A DNA stretch of 64,000 bases from Leptolyngbya ohadii IS1 (GCF_002215035.1 NZ_NKFP01000006.1:3563080-3627079); one strand, 5' to 3'; positions 27,615 through 37,335 are shown, counted from the first letter of the stretch. A program made the numbers and translations. The notes: a model not told the origin generated them from the sequence alone.

Positions 27615-27849
27615 AATGCAAACCTAACTGCTCATCTGCTCAAAGTTAGCTGAATATCCATCCTCTGAGTGCCAATATAAACTAATCTTTTAGCGATCGG
27701 TTTATTTCGATCGAAAGATGGCACGCCACCCCCCTATTTCTTAGCTTGAGGAAGTCAATATCACTCCGGGTTAGTTGTCTGAGTATTCTATTCAGTTTTC
27801 CACTCAGGACAAACCAGCGGAAGTGAGACTATACCGGAGCTTAACCAAA

Positions 27850-28662
27850 ATGGATCGTCCTTTAGCAGTGGTGACAGGTGCCTCCAACGGCATTGGCTAC
27901 GAATTGGCAAAACAGTTTGCTCAACACGGGTTTGATCTCGTTGTGACCGCCACAGGTTCCAGCCTCGAAGCAGCCGCCCAAGACTTCAGACAGCTTGGCG
28001 CAAGTGTAGAAACGATCGAAGCAGATCTGGCAAACTATGACGGCGTGGAAAGCCTGTACGCCAAGATTAAATCAACCGGCAGACCCGTAGAAGCGATCGC
28101 TATTAATGCAGGTGTGGGCGTGGGCGGTGAATTTGCTCGCGAGACCAGCCTGGAAGATGAACTGAATTTGATCAATCTCAACGTCGTCTCGACCGTTCAT
28201 CTGGCGAAGCGCGTTGTCAAGGATATGGTCGAGCAGGGCAAGGGGCGGATTCTCTTCAGTTCCTCGATCGCCTCAATTATGCCGGGACCCTTTGAAGCCG
28301 TTTACGCTGCATCAAAAGCTTTCACTCACTCCTTCGCAGAAGCAATCCGCAACGAACTCAGCGACACAGGTGTAACCGTCACGTCTCTCATGCCCGGACC
28401 CACCGACACCAATTTCTTTCACCGCGCCGGAATGGACGATACGAAAGCAGGCAGCGGCAAAAAAGATGATCCGGCTGAAGTTGCCAAACAGGGATTTGAA
28501 GCCCTCATGCAGGGCAAGGATGCGATCGTCGCTGGTTCGCTCATGAACAAACTCCAGGCAGGGGCGATGAAACTTGTGCCGGACACTATCTCCTCCGCGA
28601 TGCACCGTCAATTAGCCGAACCGGGGTCAGCTGACAAGAGTGCAAAAGAAACAAAGGAGTAG
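27850..28662 (+). CDS. short-chain dehydrogenase/reductase
   Basis: A 270-residue classical SDR. The cofactor motif is TGASNGIG near the N-terminus, AINAGVG follows, and the catalytic Ser and Tyr-x3-Lys are in LFSSSIASI and YAASKAF. PGPTDTNFF precedes a C-terminal region with a polar tail (SADKSAKETKE). I begin at ATG 27850; the open frame reaches back to a TTG at 27775, but those 25 residues are not SDR-like. Substrate unknown. It sits on normal-GC DNA between an AT-rich gene and an insertion element. Confidence 0.92.
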   Translation: MDRPLAVVTGASNGIGYELAKQFAQHGFDLVVTATGSSLEAAAQDFRQLGASVETIEADLANYDGVESLYAKIKSTGRPVEAIAINAGVGVGGEFARETSLEDELNLINLNVVSTVHLAKRVVKDMVEQGKGRILFSSSIASIMPGPFEAVYAASKAFTHSFAEAIRNELSDTGVTVTSLMPGPTDTNFFHRAGMDDTKAGSGKKDDPAEVAKQGFEALMQGKDAIVAGSLMNKLQAGAMKLVPDTISSAMHRQLAEPGSADKSAKETKE

Positions 28663-28675
28663 TTCATTCTACCTT

Positions 28676-28719
28676 GAGGTGTTAAACACCCCGTAGGGGC
28701 GGTTCGCAAACTGCCCTTA
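28676..28719 (+). repeat. dispersed 44-base palindromic element, copy 1
   Basis: GGTGTTAAACACC forms a short palindrome, then GGGGCGGTTCGCAAACTGCCC forms a second, imperfect one. The same order of blocks recurs at 42716-42757, and the second palindrome recurs at 45997-46016. Also placed to terminate the SDR transcript. Confidence 0.55.
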
Positions 28720-28736
28720 GCAGCAATTCTTATCCC

Positions 28737-28758
28737 ATGAAACTCGATCGCATTACTA
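28737..28758 (+). pseudogene. DUF433 antitoxin-like gene, 5' fragment (before IS630)
   Basis: ATG 28737 opens MKLDRIT and is then cut by the insertion element. Joining base 28758 to base 30050, with one TA removed, restores the frame as MKLDRITSNPNRMNGQPCIR, the normal start of cyanobacterial DUF433 proteins. These proteins are small helical DNA-binding-like antitoxins, often paired with DUF5615 toxins. The rest of the gene is at 30050-30237. Confidence 0.8.
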
Positions 28759-30047
28759 GTACTTGGCGGCAGAAGTAAACCTATTATTGAGGGGTAGGGT
28801 TTAGAGAATGCTGTATGCCTGGACGCCGCCCGCAATCGTTGAGTTTGACCGAGAGTGAAAAAGCCAGCCTCGAACAGATCGTCAAACGTCCGAGTACGCC
28901 GCAGCAGATCGCGCAACGGGGACGCATCGTGCTGAAAGCCAATGAAGGCAAGAATCATGCTCAGATCGCGCGTGAGTTAGATATCAGTCTGGATATGGCA
29001 AGGCTATGGCGACACCGCTGGTTAGAGTTAGCCGAGAGCAACTTGCCGATAGCAGAGCGATTATCCGATGCTGAACGTCCGGGCGCACCAGCGAAATTTA
29101 CACTGGAACAACAGGTGCAATTAATGGCAATCGCTTGTGAAGACCCAGGGTTAAGCGGACGACCGATTAGCCATTGGACGGGGCGGGAGCTGGCGGATGA
29201 GTTAGTCAAACGGGGCATTGTCGAAAGTATTAGTCCGCGTCATGTGGAACGGTTGCTGGAGCAAGCCGAAATCAAACCGCACAAAAGCCGTTACTGGCTT
29301 CACCCCCCCCTACGACCCAGAATTTGAGACGAAAGTGGCTGAAGTCTCGCAACTGTACCTGGACGCGCCAACGCTGTTGCAGCAAGGAGAACGGGTGATA
29401 TCAATCGACGAGATGACGGGGATTCAAGCCTTGCAACGCCAGTACACTGATGCACCAACTCGTCCGGGGCAGGTCCAGAAACGCGAGTTTGAGTACATTC
29501 GGCATGGCACGCAATGTTTGATTGCCAACTTTGATGTCGCCACTGGCAGCATTGTCAGTCCCACGATTGGTGAGCGTCGCACTGAAGCCGATTTTGCCGC
29601 TCATGTGCAACAACTCCTGACAAGTGACAAGAGTGTGCAACGCTGGCATTTGGTAAGTGATTGTCTCAACACTCATCAGTCTGAGAGCTTAGTGCGTCTA
29701 GTGGCACAGTGGGAAGGCATCGACACTGACTTGGGCATCAAAGGCAAGTGTGGGATTCTGCAATCGATGCACTCCCGTGCTGCGTTCTTATCCGACCCCA
29801 CGCATCGCATTGTCTTCCACTACACGCCTAAACATTGCTCCTGGCTGAATCAAATTGAGGTGTGGTTCAGTATTTTGACGCGAAAACTGTTGAGGCGTGG
29901 CAACTTCTGCTCGAAAGCCGACTTGAAGGGGCAACTTTTAGCGTTCATTGACTACTTCAACCAGACGATGGCAAAGCCCCTGCAATGGACGTTTAAGGGT
30001 AAATTGTTGGTAATCTAATTCGTTGGCTTACTTGTGCCGCCAAGTAC
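28759..30047 (+). mobile_element. IS630-family insertion sequence
   Basis: A 1289-base element. Its left end GTACTTGGCGGCAGAAG and right end CTTGTGCCGCCAAGTAC are inverted repeats matching at 21 of 23 positions. It is flanked by TA at 28757-28758 and 30048-30049, the TA target duplication usual for IS630. It has inserted into a DUF433 gene, and excision of element plus one TA rebuilds that gene exactly. Carries one transposase read in two frames. Confidence 0.93.
28815..30018 (+). CDS. IS630-family transposase (two overlapping frames)
   Basis: Frame A (28815-29327) encodes the helix-turn-helix N-terminal part ([19 protein letters not shown]); frame B (readable from 29218 to 30018) encodes the DDE catalytic part with [19 protein letters not shown] and LNQIEVWFS. 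They meet at a run of eight C residues (29303-29310). Removing one C gives continuous [11 protein letters not shown]. The joint is therefore either a one-base insertion that inactivates the gene or a slippage site that yields the full enzyme at low level. Confidence 0.9.
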
Positions 30048-30049
30048 TA

Positions 30050-30237
30050 GCAATCCTAATCGCATGAATGGGCAACCCTGCATTCGTAACCTTCGCCTTA
30101 CGGTGCGTTGGGTGATTGAGTTGCTGGCGACCTATCCCGATCGAAATGAATTACAGCAAGAGTTTCCAGAATTAGAAGAGGAAGACGTTCAGCAAGCTCT
30201 AATTTTTGCTGCTTCTTATCTGGACGATCGCATTTGA
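30050..30237 (+). pseudogene. DUF433 antitoxin-like gene, 3' fragment (after IS630)
   Basis: Continues the fragment at 28737-28758. It reads NPNRMNGQPCIRNLRLTVRW, then VIELLATYP and PELEEEDVQQALIFAASYL, all standard DUF433 blocks. A chance ATG in the IS end (30034) would allow a 67-residue product lacking the native first seven residues, so partial activity cannot be excluded. A partner toxin gene is not present nearby. Confidence 0.82.
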
Positions 30238-30279
30238 GTGTTTATGATATTCGTAAATACTAGAAGTTTAAGAGATAGA

Positions 30280-30514
30280 GATGCTAACCAGCGTAGAAGG
30301 AATCTATCGGGACGGTCAGATAGAACTCACAGAACAGCCTCCTAATATATCTGAAGGAGCGCGAGTTATCGTGACGTTTGTTGAATCTAATGCGATCGAT
30401 CTCGCAATCAAAGCGTTGGATCAACACAGGCTGAAGTGCTACGAACTCAATTAGCAACCTTTGCAGAAGATTGGGACAGCCCTGAAATGCATATCTACAA
30501 TAACTATGACGCAG
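30280..30514 (+). pseudogene. frameshifted antitoxin gene of a MazF/PemK-type pair
   Basis: ATG 30280 encodes MLTSVEGIYRDGQIELTEQP and ARVIVTFVES, an antitoxin start common in cyanobacteria, and then reaches a premature TAG at 30452. In the next frame the expected continuation appears: QAEVLRTQLATFAEDWDSPE and YNNYDAAKAN. The shift lies near 30422, where one base appears to be missing. The reconstructed gene would overlap the toxin ATG at 30506, as in intact modules. Confidence 0.65.
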
Positions 30515-30637
30515 CAAAAGCCAACGATTCAGCAGAATGGCGTTGTTTTAGTGCTGTTTCCAAACTCTAACCTGATGACCGCTAAAACAAGACCTGCCTT
30601 AGTGGTTCAGTCTTTTGCAAAGCATATATTTAGGTAG
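30506..30637 (+). pseudogene. truncated MazF/PemK-family toxin
   Basis: A 43-residue remnant: GVVLVLFPNSNLMTAKTRPA then LVVQS, which is the N-terminal strand and loop of MazF/PemK endoribonucleases. After that the sequence departs (FAKHIFR, stop), so about two thirds of the toxin are lost. It starts four codons inside the end of the broken antitoxin, preserving the original operon overlap. Confidence 0.65.
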
Positions 30638-30703
30638 ATGGTGGAGTAGTCAAAGCTCGTCAGTTAAATAGTTCTTATAAATCTTTAACGTAGGAGTGAT
30701 TGT

Positions 30704-31291
30704 ATGGGTAAGTACCAAGACCCTACAATGCCAACGAAAGGCGAAATCTTTGAATACTGGAAGGAACGTCTCTTTGATTTAGGTTTTTTTATTGATTGGG
30801 GTGAACCAACCTGCTGGGCTTGTGGTGAGTTTTGGAATGGTAGATATGACATTACAAATCCAAACGCCTCACATGAGAAGATTCTCAAAGCTTGGGAAAA
30901 AGCTCCATTGCAACGATGTCATATTGTCCCTAGAAGTCTGGGTGGTTCTAACGAATCATCAAACCTCTTTTTAATGTGTAAGGAATGTCATGATCTAGCT
31001 CCTAATACTTCTATTCCTGAAATATTTTTTCAATGGGCTTGTAAACAGAGTTTTGCAGAACGCCAATTTTTTCAGATGCAGCAATCAATGAAAGCTTTTG
31101 ATATTTCTGATGAGCTTCATCCCCTATTAAATGACATCTCACAAACTAAAGAGTTTGGAGATTTTCTACGTTCGTATGCAAGTTTACATAGATCGCAATC
31201 AGGTTACAGTGGTTTAGGTAAGAGATTAACTGCTTCTACCTTTTACGGATTACTTTGTTATTACTATAAAAATCATTACCCACCTACTTAA
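30704..31291 (+). CDS. HNH endonuclease domain protein
   Basis: A 195-residue protein with a zinc-supported HNH nuclease core: CWAC (near residue 42), then RCHIVPRSLGGSNESSNLFL and CKECH. The H, N and H catalytic or metal positions are all present. The C-terminal 90 residues are not recognised. TAGGAG precedes ATG by seven bases. The gene is AT-rich and free of HIP1, like the SMI1/KNR4 gene 3 kb away, and is the last gene of the accessory pocket. Possible roles are a stand-alone homing or defence nuclease; no methyltransferase or intron is seen. Confidence 0.85.
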   Translation: MGKYQDPTMPTKGEIFEYWKERLFDLGFFIDWGEPTCWACGEFWNGRYDITNPNASHEKILKAWEKAPLQRCHIVPRSLGGSNESSNLFLMCKECHDLAPNTSIPEIFFQWACKQSFAERQFFQMQQSMKAFDISDELHPLLNDISQTKEFGDFLRSYASLHRSQSGYSGLGKRLTASTFYGLLCYYYKNHYPPT

Positions 31292-31370
31292 ATAGGGCAG
31301 GTAAAAACTACCCACCCTATATAAAAAAAGCTAATCGACTCCTAAAGGAAAAACAAAAATCCGATCGCCC

Positions 31371-32477
31371 TTACAGCGAAGTCCCAGAAGTCGAAGCTGC
31401 CAACTCCTCAAGCTGCTCCTGCTGATCCTGGGAGATACAGGACTGAATCACAGATTCTAGATCGCCTTCCAGCACCGAAGTCAGCGTGAAGTTTTGCCCC
31501 AGACGATGATCGGTGGCGCGATTGTCCTTGTAGTTATAGGTGCGGATTTTTTCAGAGCGTGATCCGGTTCCCACCTGCGATCGCCGCATCGAAGTCACTG
31601 CTTCCTGCTGTTCCCGGAGTTTAATTTCGTACAGCTTCGCCCGCAGAATTTGCATAGCGCGTTCCCGGTTCTGAAGCTGCGATCGTTCCTCGGTACAGAA
31701 GACGCGAATTCCGGTGGGTTTGTGGAACAGGTCTACCGCCGTTTCCACCTTGTTCACGTTCTGTCCACCCGCACCGCCCGATCGTGCGGTGGTCATTTCG
31801 ATATCTTTCGGATCGATCTCAACTTCCACATCATCCACTTCCGGCATCACCGCCACCGTTGCAGTTGAAGTGTGAACCCGTCCGCCCGCCTCTGTTGCAG
31901 GAACTCGCTGAACCCGATGCACACCTGCCTCATACTTCAGCTTGCTGTAAACCTGATCGCCCTGGATTTCCAGAATCGCTTCCTTGAAGCCACCCATATC
32001 CGCCGGGGATTCGCTCACCAGCTTGACCTTCCAGCGTTGACCGTCCGCGTAGCGAGAATACATCCGCACCAGATCGCCTGCCCAGATGCTTGCCTCATCG
32101 CCACCCGTCCCGGCACGAATTTCCAGCATGATGTTCTTGTCATCGTTCGGATCGCGGGGCAGCAGCAAAACCTTTAGCCGATGTTCAAGCTGGTCGAGCT
32201 TCTCGGCTAATTCCTCCACTTCCATTGATGCCATTTCCCGCATTTCTGGATCGCCTGCGGCATCCTTGAGGATCTGACGCGCCCCCTCTAACTCTTCCTG
32301 GGTTTGCTTCCATTCCTCAAACGTCGTTACCGTTTCCTCTAAACCCGATCGCGCTGTCGCCACCCGCTGATATTCACGCGGATCGCTGGCAACATCAGGG
32401 TCAGCCAATCGCTTCGTTAATTCGTTAAAGGTCTGTTCGACCGACTTTAGTTTCTCTAATAGGTAAGACTCAGCCAT
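31371..32477 (-). CDS. prfA: peptide chain release factor 1
   Basis: A 368-residue class I release factor reading UAA and UAG. The catalytic loop is [27 protein letters not shown] and [11 protein letters not shown] are strong family blocks, and the [20 protein letters not shown] segment is standard. Last gene of the translation operon. Several genes in this window end in TAG, consistent with a working RF1. Confidence 0.97.
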   Translation of the reverse strand: MAESYLLEKLKSVEQTFNELTKRLADPDVASDPREYQRVATARSGLEETVTTFEEWKQTQEELEGARQILKDAAGDPEMREMASMEVEELAEKLDQLEHRLKVLLLPRDPNDDKNIMLEIRAGTGGDEASIWAGDLVRMYSRYADGQRWKVKLVSESPADMGGFKEAILEIQGDQVYSKLKYEAGVHRVQRVPATEAGGRVHTSTATVAVMPEVDDVEVEIDPKDIEMTTARSGGAGGQNVNKVETAVDLFHKPTGIRVFCTEERSQLQNRERAMQILRAKLYEIKLREQQEAVTSMRRSQVGTGSRSEKIRTYNYKDNRATDHRLGQNFTLTSVLEGDLESVIQSCISQDQQEQLEELAASTSGTSL

Positions 32478-32552
32478 CCTAGCCTCCGCAGCCTCAGCTT
32501 ATTTTGTCCTGATAAATATTCTCGCAAACGCGAATCCAAAAAATTAAATTGC

Positions 32553-32592
32553 AAAAATCGTCCCTGACCTTAAGTGAGACGGCAGGGGCGAT
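32553..32592 (-). terminator. possible intrinsic terminator after rpmE
   Basis: Read on the minus strand, ATCGCCCCTGCC pairs imperfectly with GGTCAGGGACGAT, followed by five T residues. It would end or attenuate transcription between rpmE and prfA. Confidence 0.6.
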
Positions 32593-32614
32593 CGTAAATA
32601 TAAGCGAATTGTGG

Positions 32615-32860
32615 CTACTTCTTGTTGTCTTGGCTGGCTGCGTTGCCAGAACTCGTATCGGACATCCCGTACTTCCGCAGGAAACGCTCTACCCGACCCT
32701 CAGTGTCAATAATCTTCTGGGTTCCGGTGTAGTAGGGGTGATTACCAGACCAAACATCAACGTGCAGTTCAGGCTTTGTGGAACCGACGGTCATCACGAC
32801 TTCGCCGTTACAGTAAACCTTCGCCTCTGGATACCATTTAGGATGAATATCTTTTGCCAT
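32615..32860 (-). CDS. rpmE: 50S ribosomal protein bL31
   Basis: An 81-residue ribosomal protein: DIHPKWYPEAKVYCNGEVV, VWSGNHPYYTGTQ and RVERFLRKYGM are conserved. Only one of the four zinc-binding cysteines of the classic form remains (VYCNG), as in cyanobacterial and plastid bL31, so it should not bind zinc in the usual way. The Ser/Asn-rich tail (SSGNAASQDNKK) is variable. Between rpsI and prfA in the operon. Confidence 0.95.
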   Translation of the reverse strand: MAKDIHPKWYPEAKVYCNGEVVMTVGSTKPELHVDVWSGNHPYYTGTQKIIDTEGRVERFLRKYGMSDTSSGNAASQDNKK

Positions 32861-32957
32861 GATTCAAAAACTCTTCGAGGATGTGCTGCCTTACCTATTT
32901 TAACTGCTTTGCCAGACTCGCTTCTGTGAGAGAAAGCCCAACAAAGCAGCCTAGAAA

Positions 32958-33371
32958 TTATCGCTTCGAGTACTGAGGAGCCTTACGAGCCTTATGCAGA
33001 CCGTACTTCTTCCGCTCCTTCGCACGAGGGTCACGAGTCAGATAGCCTTCCACCTTCAGCGGCTTCCGGTTCTCTGGATCGAGCTGGCACAGCGCACGAG
33101 CCACACCCAGCCGAATGGAATCTGCCTGTCCCGTCAGTCCACCGCCCCGTACATTGACCAGAATGTCGTACTCGCCTTCCAGTCCCAGGGTTTCCAGGGG
33201 AGCCTTGGCTACAGACAGATAGCTGGGGTTGAACTGTAAGTACAAATCACCCGGCTTGCCGTTGATTAAAAGCTGACCGCTTCCCGGCACCAAGCGAACC
33301 CTTGCAACAGAGGACTTCCGCCGACCCGTCCCCAAATACACCACGCGATCGGCTCTATCAGTAGCTTGCAT
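32958..33371 (-). CDS. rpsI: 30S ribosomal protein uS9
   Basis: A 137-residue ribosomal protein with [17 protein letters not shown] at the start and the basic tail [20 protein letters not shown] that reaches the P-site tRNA; the final SKR is invariant. Its ATG overlaps the rplM stop by one base (TAATG), indicating coupled translation. Confidence 0.97.
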   Translation of the reverse strand: MQATDRADRVVYLGTGRRKSSVARVRLVPGSGQLLINGKPGDLYLQFNPSYLSVAKAPLETLGLEGEYDILVNVRGGGLTGQADSIRLGVARALCQLDPENRKPLKVEGYLTRDPRAKERKKYGLHKARKAPQYSKR

Positions 33372-33823
33372 TATTTGTCTCCCGGAATCGTATTAATGTT
33401 CAAGATTTCAGGCTGCTGTGCCTGGTGGGGATGGGTGTCGCCTGCATAAACCTTCAGCTTGGTGAAGAGTTGACGCCCCAGCGCATTCTTGGGCAGCATT
33501 CCCTTAACCGCATGTTCAATAATTCGTTCAGGCAGGCGGTTCTGAAGCTGATCAAATGTCTCGGTCTTCATTCCGCCCGGACGACCCGAATGGCGGCGAT
33601 AGAGCTTCTGCGATCGCTTCTTGCCCGTTACTTCTACTTTCTCTGCATTGATCACGACAACGAAATCGCCCGTGTCCATGTGGGGGGTGTAGGTCGGTTT
33701 GTTCTTGCCGCGCAGAATCATCGCGATTTCAGTGGCGAGCCGTCCCAAACGCTGGTCTGCCGCATCAACGACATACCATTTCTGTTCGAGGGTATCTTTT
33801 GTGGGTAGGTAGGTTTTAGTCAT
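33371..33823 (-). CDS. rplM: 50S ribosomal protein uL13
   Basis: A 150-residue early-assembly ribosomal protein: [39 protein letters not shown] and [14 protein letters not shown] are conserved blocks. Lies 12 bases after truA and overlaps rpsI by one base. Confidence 0.97.
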   Translation of the reverse strand: MTKTYLPTKDTLEQKWYVVDAADQRLGRLATEIAMILRGKNKPTYTPHMDTGDFVVVINAEKVEVTGKKRSQKLYRRHSGRPGGMKTETFDQLQNRLPERIIEHAVKGMLPKNALGRQLFTKLKVYAGDTHPHQAQQPEILNINTIPGDK

Positions 33824-33835
33824 GAGAGGGTGTGG

Positions 33836-34807
33836 CTACAGAGATAAAGTCTTTTTCTCAAGCTGCATCTCAAGCGGCATCTCTAGCTGAGATGGGTCGA
33901 GGGCAGCAGGAAGATGGGCGGTTAAATCGAGGGCGGGCAGACTGAACTGGGGCTGGGTGTCAAACCAGATTTCGGGCGGAAAGGGAAACTCCGGATAGCC
34001 GACTCGCAGCAGGCACAATCCTTGAGGCGGAGCCGCATATCTGACCAGATCTCGCCGCTGTGACCTCCAGATCTCGGTAAACTCCTGGGGAGAGCGATCG
34101 CCCTTACCCACCTCAACTAGCATACCGACAAGCAGGCGCACCATACCATACAGAAAGCCGCTTGCCTGCAACTCGATCTGGATAAACGGTCCGCGACGAA
34201 TACATTCCGCTGCCTGGATGTCTACCCAGGAATGGGGACGGCTTGACCCTGCCCGGTGGAATGCTGCCAGATGGTGTCGCCCCAGCATTGGCGTTAGCGC
34301 ATCCTGCATTCGCTTCTCGTCCAGTGGTTCCAGGTAATAGTGCCAGGAAAAAGGACGGACAAACAAATTGGGACGCGACTCTGTGTAGATGGTGTAGCGG
34401 TAGCGTCTCCAACTTGCTGAAAACCGGGCGTGCCAGTCGGGAGGAACGATCGCCGAAGCCCGAATCGACACATCCGAGGGCAAACGGTGGTTCAGAATAT
34501 CTGCCCAGCGATAGCCCGGAATCCGAACCGGGGCATCAAAGTGGGCTACCTGCGCCGCCGCATGAACACCCGAATCCGTTCGACCTGCCCCATGCACCAC
34601 GACCGGAAAACCCAGAACCTCCTGAATGGTGTTCTCTAGATCTTCCTGCACCGTGCGATGGTTCGGCTGCCGTTGCCACCCATGAAAGTGGGTTCCCAGG
34701 TATTGAACCACCAGGGCAATCCTTTGCCGATCGTCTCCGGTAAAATCCGTTTGGGATGCAGGAGACTTGGCAGAAGATTTAGCAGCGGACAGCCCAACAG
34801 GACGCAT
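33836..34807 (-). CDS. truA: tRNA pseudouridine(38-40) synthase TruA
   Basis: A 323-residue enzyme modifying the tRNA anticodon stem. The catalytic Asp is in GAGRTDSGVHAAAQVAHFD. YLGTHFHGWQRQPNHRTVQ and GFLYGMVRLLVGMLVEVG are conserved. ATG 34807 is chosen over a TTG at 34816; neither has a clear Shine-Dalgarno, so translation may couple to rplQ, whose stop is 13 bases upstream. The first 25 residues are a low-complexity extension. Confidence 0.95.
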   Translation of the reverse strand: MRPVGLSAAKSSAKSPASQTDFTGDDRQRIALVVQYLGTHFHGWQRQPNHRTVQEDLENTIQEVLGFPVVVHGAGRTDSGVHAAAQVAHFDAPVRIPGYRWADILNHRLPSDVSIRASAIVPPDWHARFSASWRRYRYTIYTESRPNLFVRPFSWHYYLEPLDEKRMQDALTPMLGRHHLAAFHRAGSSRPHSWVDIQAAECIRRGPFIQIELQASGFLYGMVRLLVGMLVEVGKGDRSPQEFTEIWRSQRRDLVRYAAPPQGLCLLRVGYPEFPFPPEIWFDTQPQFSLPALDLTAHLPAALDPSQLEMPLEMQLEKKTLSL

Positions 34808-34820
34808 GACGTTCAACCCA

Positions 34821-35171
34821 TCAGGTGAGTTCGATGATTGCCATCTCGGCGTTGTCGCCCCGACGGCTCACGGTGCGAGTAATTCGGGTATAGCCGCCGT
34901 TGCGCTCCCCGTACCGCTCCTTCACCTGCTCAAACATCCGGTGGACGAGCTGCTTATCGTACATATAGCCGAGAGCTTCCCGACGTGCAGCCAGGGAACC
35001 ATCCTTTGCCAAGGTGATCATGCGCTCTGCTTCGGTACGAACAGCCTTTGCCCGTACTTTCGTAGTCGTAATTCGACCATGACGAATGAGCTCGGTGGTT
35101 AATGCCCGGAGGAGAGCCTTTCGCTGGTCTGCTGGTTTGCCCAACTGGGGGACGTTACAACGATGACGCAT
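34821..35171 (-). CDS. rplQ: 50S ribosomal protein bL17
   Basis: A 116-residue ribosomal protein starting [20 protein letters not shown], with [20 protein letters not shown] and a final [12 protein letters not shown]. It follows rpoA, the order seen in nearly all bacteria. Confidence 0.97.
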   Translation of the reverse strand: MRHRCNVPQLGKPADQRKALLRALTTELIRHGRITTTKVRAKAVRTEAERMITLAKDGSLAARREALGYMYDKQLVHRMFEQVKERYGERNGGYTRITRTVSRRGDNAEMAIIELT

Positions 35172-35234
35172 AGTTGACAGATAGCTAAATAAACGGAATA
35201 AAAAACGCCAGAACGCTAATCAATTTGTGATCAA

Positions 35235-36182
35235 TCAGGTCGGTCTGGAAGACTTATCGTGCGGCAGCGTGATGCCTAGCCGATCCTGGAGTGCCTGAAT
35301 TACCTCTTCAGCGGATTTCGCGCCGAAGTTCTTAATCTCAAGCAGGTCTTCCTGGGTATAGTCGAGCAGGTCTGCCACCGAGTTGATTTGCGCCCGCTTC
35401 AGACAGTTGTATGCCCGAACCGAAAGCTGTAGCTCCTCGATCGGAATCTGGTTCGCCGGATCTTCAACGCTGTCATCCATGTCGTCGATCGGCGCAAAGT
35501 CGATCTCGCGCAGCGGATTAAACAGTTCCACCAGAATATTCGCTGCCTGGCTCAACGCTTCCTGCGGCGTGAAGCTACCGTTTGTCCAGATCTCCATTAG
35601 CAGGCGATCCTTCTCCAGTGCGCCATCCGCCCGCACGCTTTCCACGGTGTAGTTGACCTTCCGCACGGGCATGAACACCGAGTCAATTTGCAGGAAGTCC
35701 AGTGCCGAATTCTCGTCCCGGCTCCGCTCGATCGCCCGATAGCCAACGCCCTTCTCTACCCGGAACTCCATCTCGAAGGTTGAACCCGGAGACAGCGTTG
35801 CCACGTACTGATCGGGATTGATTATTTCCACTTCCGAAGGCAACTCGAAGTAAGAAGCCGTCACCGTGGTCTGTCCCTCAACTCTCAACCGACCGATTTG
35901 CGGCTGGGAAGAATAGCTTTTCAGAACGATTTCCTTCATGTTCAGCAGAATGTCCAGGACATCCTCCTTGACACCGGGAACCGTCATGAATTCGTGGGTG
36001 ACACCCGCAATCCGCACCGCAGTAATGGCAGCACCCTCCAGGTTGGAGAGCAGCACCCGCCGCAGCGCATTTCCGACCGTAATCCCCTGACCCCTTTCCA
36101 GAGGTCCAATTACAAACTTGCTGTATGAGCTGCGATCGTCTCCCATCGAGGATTCGATGCACTCAACCTGAAACTGTGCCAC
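35235..36182 (-). CDS. rpoA: DNA-directed RNA polymerase alpha subunit
   Basis: A 315-residue polymerase subunit. The N-terminal domain (about 1-230) has FVIGPLERGQGITVGNALRR and LLSNLEGAAITAVRI; the C-terminal domain has IEELQLSVRAYNCLKRAQIN and the helix-hairpin-helix LLEIKNFGAKSAEEV. The start is GTG 36182 after GGGAGG at seven bases; an upstream ATG at 36209 would include that ribosome-binding site. Confidence 0.97.
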   Translation of the reverse strand: MAQFQVECIESSMGDDRSSYSKFVIGPLERGQGITVGNALRRVLLSNLEGAAITAVRIAGVTHEFMTVPGVKEDVLDILLNMKEIVLKSYSSQPQIGRLRVEGQTTVTASYFELPSEVEIINPDQYVATLSPGSTFEMEFRVEKGVGYRAIERSRDENSALDFLQIDSVFMPVRKVNYTVESVRADGALEKDRLLMEIWTNGSFTPQEALSQAANILVELFNPLREIDFAPIDDMDDSVEDPANQIPIEELQLSVRAYNCLKRAQINSVADLLDYTQEDLLEIKNFGAKSAEEVIQALQDRLGITLPHDKSSRPT

Positions 36183-36283
36183 AATCCAACCTCCCTTCTC
36201 CTTGTGCAACCGGGCTTCCCAACCCGTCTCCCGTGCCCTTACTGCCCGACTGACTCAAAATTCAGATCTAATTCCTGAAATTC

Positions 36284-36679
36284 CTACACGCGACGGCGCT
36301 TTGGAGGACGGCAGCCGTTGTGGGGAATCGGCGTTACGTCACGGATAAGAGTGATTTCCAGTCCGGCTCCCTGAAGGGCACGGATTGCAGTTTCCCGACC
36401 CGATCCCGGACCGCTCACCATCACTTCAATCTGGCGCATTCCCTGATCCACAGCGCGACGAGCTGCACTTTCCGCTGCCGTTTGTGCCGCGAATGGAGTT
36501 CCCTTCTTTGCACCCTTAAATCCGCTAGAGCCAGAGGATGCCCAGGAGATCGCCTCACCGCTGTTATCGGTAATGGTGACGATCGTGTTGTTAAACGTGG
36601 ACTGAATATGGGCAACACCGCTGGGAACGTTGCGTTTCTGTTTTTTGGGTCCTGTCTTTCTTTGAGGTTGTTTTGCCAT
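36284..36679 (-). CDS. rpsK: 30S ribosomal protein uS11
   Basis: A 131-residue platform protein: [29 protein letters not shown] and the C-terminal [15 protein letters not shown] are conserved. Lies between rpsM and rpoA. Confidence 0.97.
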   Translation of the reverse strand: MAKQPQRKTGPKKQKRNVPSGVAHIQSTFNNTIVTITDNSGEAISWASSGSSGFKGAKKGTPFAAQTAAESAARRAVDQGMRQIEVMVSGPGSGRETAIRALQGAGLEITLIRDVTPIPHNGCRPPKRRRV

Positions 36680-36851
36680 GCTACCTGCCTGTTCTTATGA
36701 TTTAGCCATAGAAAGCATTTATGACGCAGAAGCGAGAGCCTGCTTGCAGTCAGAAAGACTTGCTTCTCGTCTTGTTTCCCTGGGCTGTGCAACCAGCACC
36801 AAAGAGAACAATCGGAAGAAACAAGGCTGTGCCGCGATCGCAGCCTGACTC

Positions 36852-37232
36852 TTACTTCTTGGGAGCCTTCTTCTTACCCGCCACAGTCCGACGACCACCT
36901 CGGCGCGTCCGGGCATTGGTTCTCGTTCGCTGACCTCGTACAGGCAGACCCAGGCGATGACGACGACCCCGATACGTACCGATGTCCATCAATCGCTTGA
37001 TGTTCAAACCTTCGAGACGGCGGAGATCCCCCTCAACCTGATAATCACCCTCAACGGTTTCCCGCAGGGCAGCTACATCTGCATCCGACAGATCGCGAAT
37101 ACGGATGTCGGGATTTACGCCCGTTTTAGCCAGGATTTCTTTAGAGCGGGTTAGCCCAATCCCATAGATATAGGTCAGACCAATTTCAACACGCTTGTCG
37201 CGTGGAAGGTCTACTCCGGCAATTCGTGCCAC
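36852..37232 (-). CDS. rpsM: 30S ribosomal protein uS13
   Basis: A 126-residue head protein: [29 protein letters not shown] and [20 protein letters not shown] are invariant blocks. A 172-base spacer separates it from rpsK. Confidence 0.97.
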   Translation of the reverse strand: MARIAGVDLPRDKRVEIGLTYIYGIGLTRSKEILAKTGVNPDIRIRDLSDADVAALRETVEGDYQVEGDLRRLEGLNIKRLMDIGTYRGRRHRLGLPVRGQRTRTNARTRRGGRRTVAGKKKAPKK

Positions 37233-37335
37233 GGTTCAATTCTCCAATCTTGCTTATCTCTAAACGATCGCGCTTGCAAATGAAGGGATACCGAATTTGA
37301 TCCGATTCAATCCAAGTTGAGCTAGATTACTAGCA

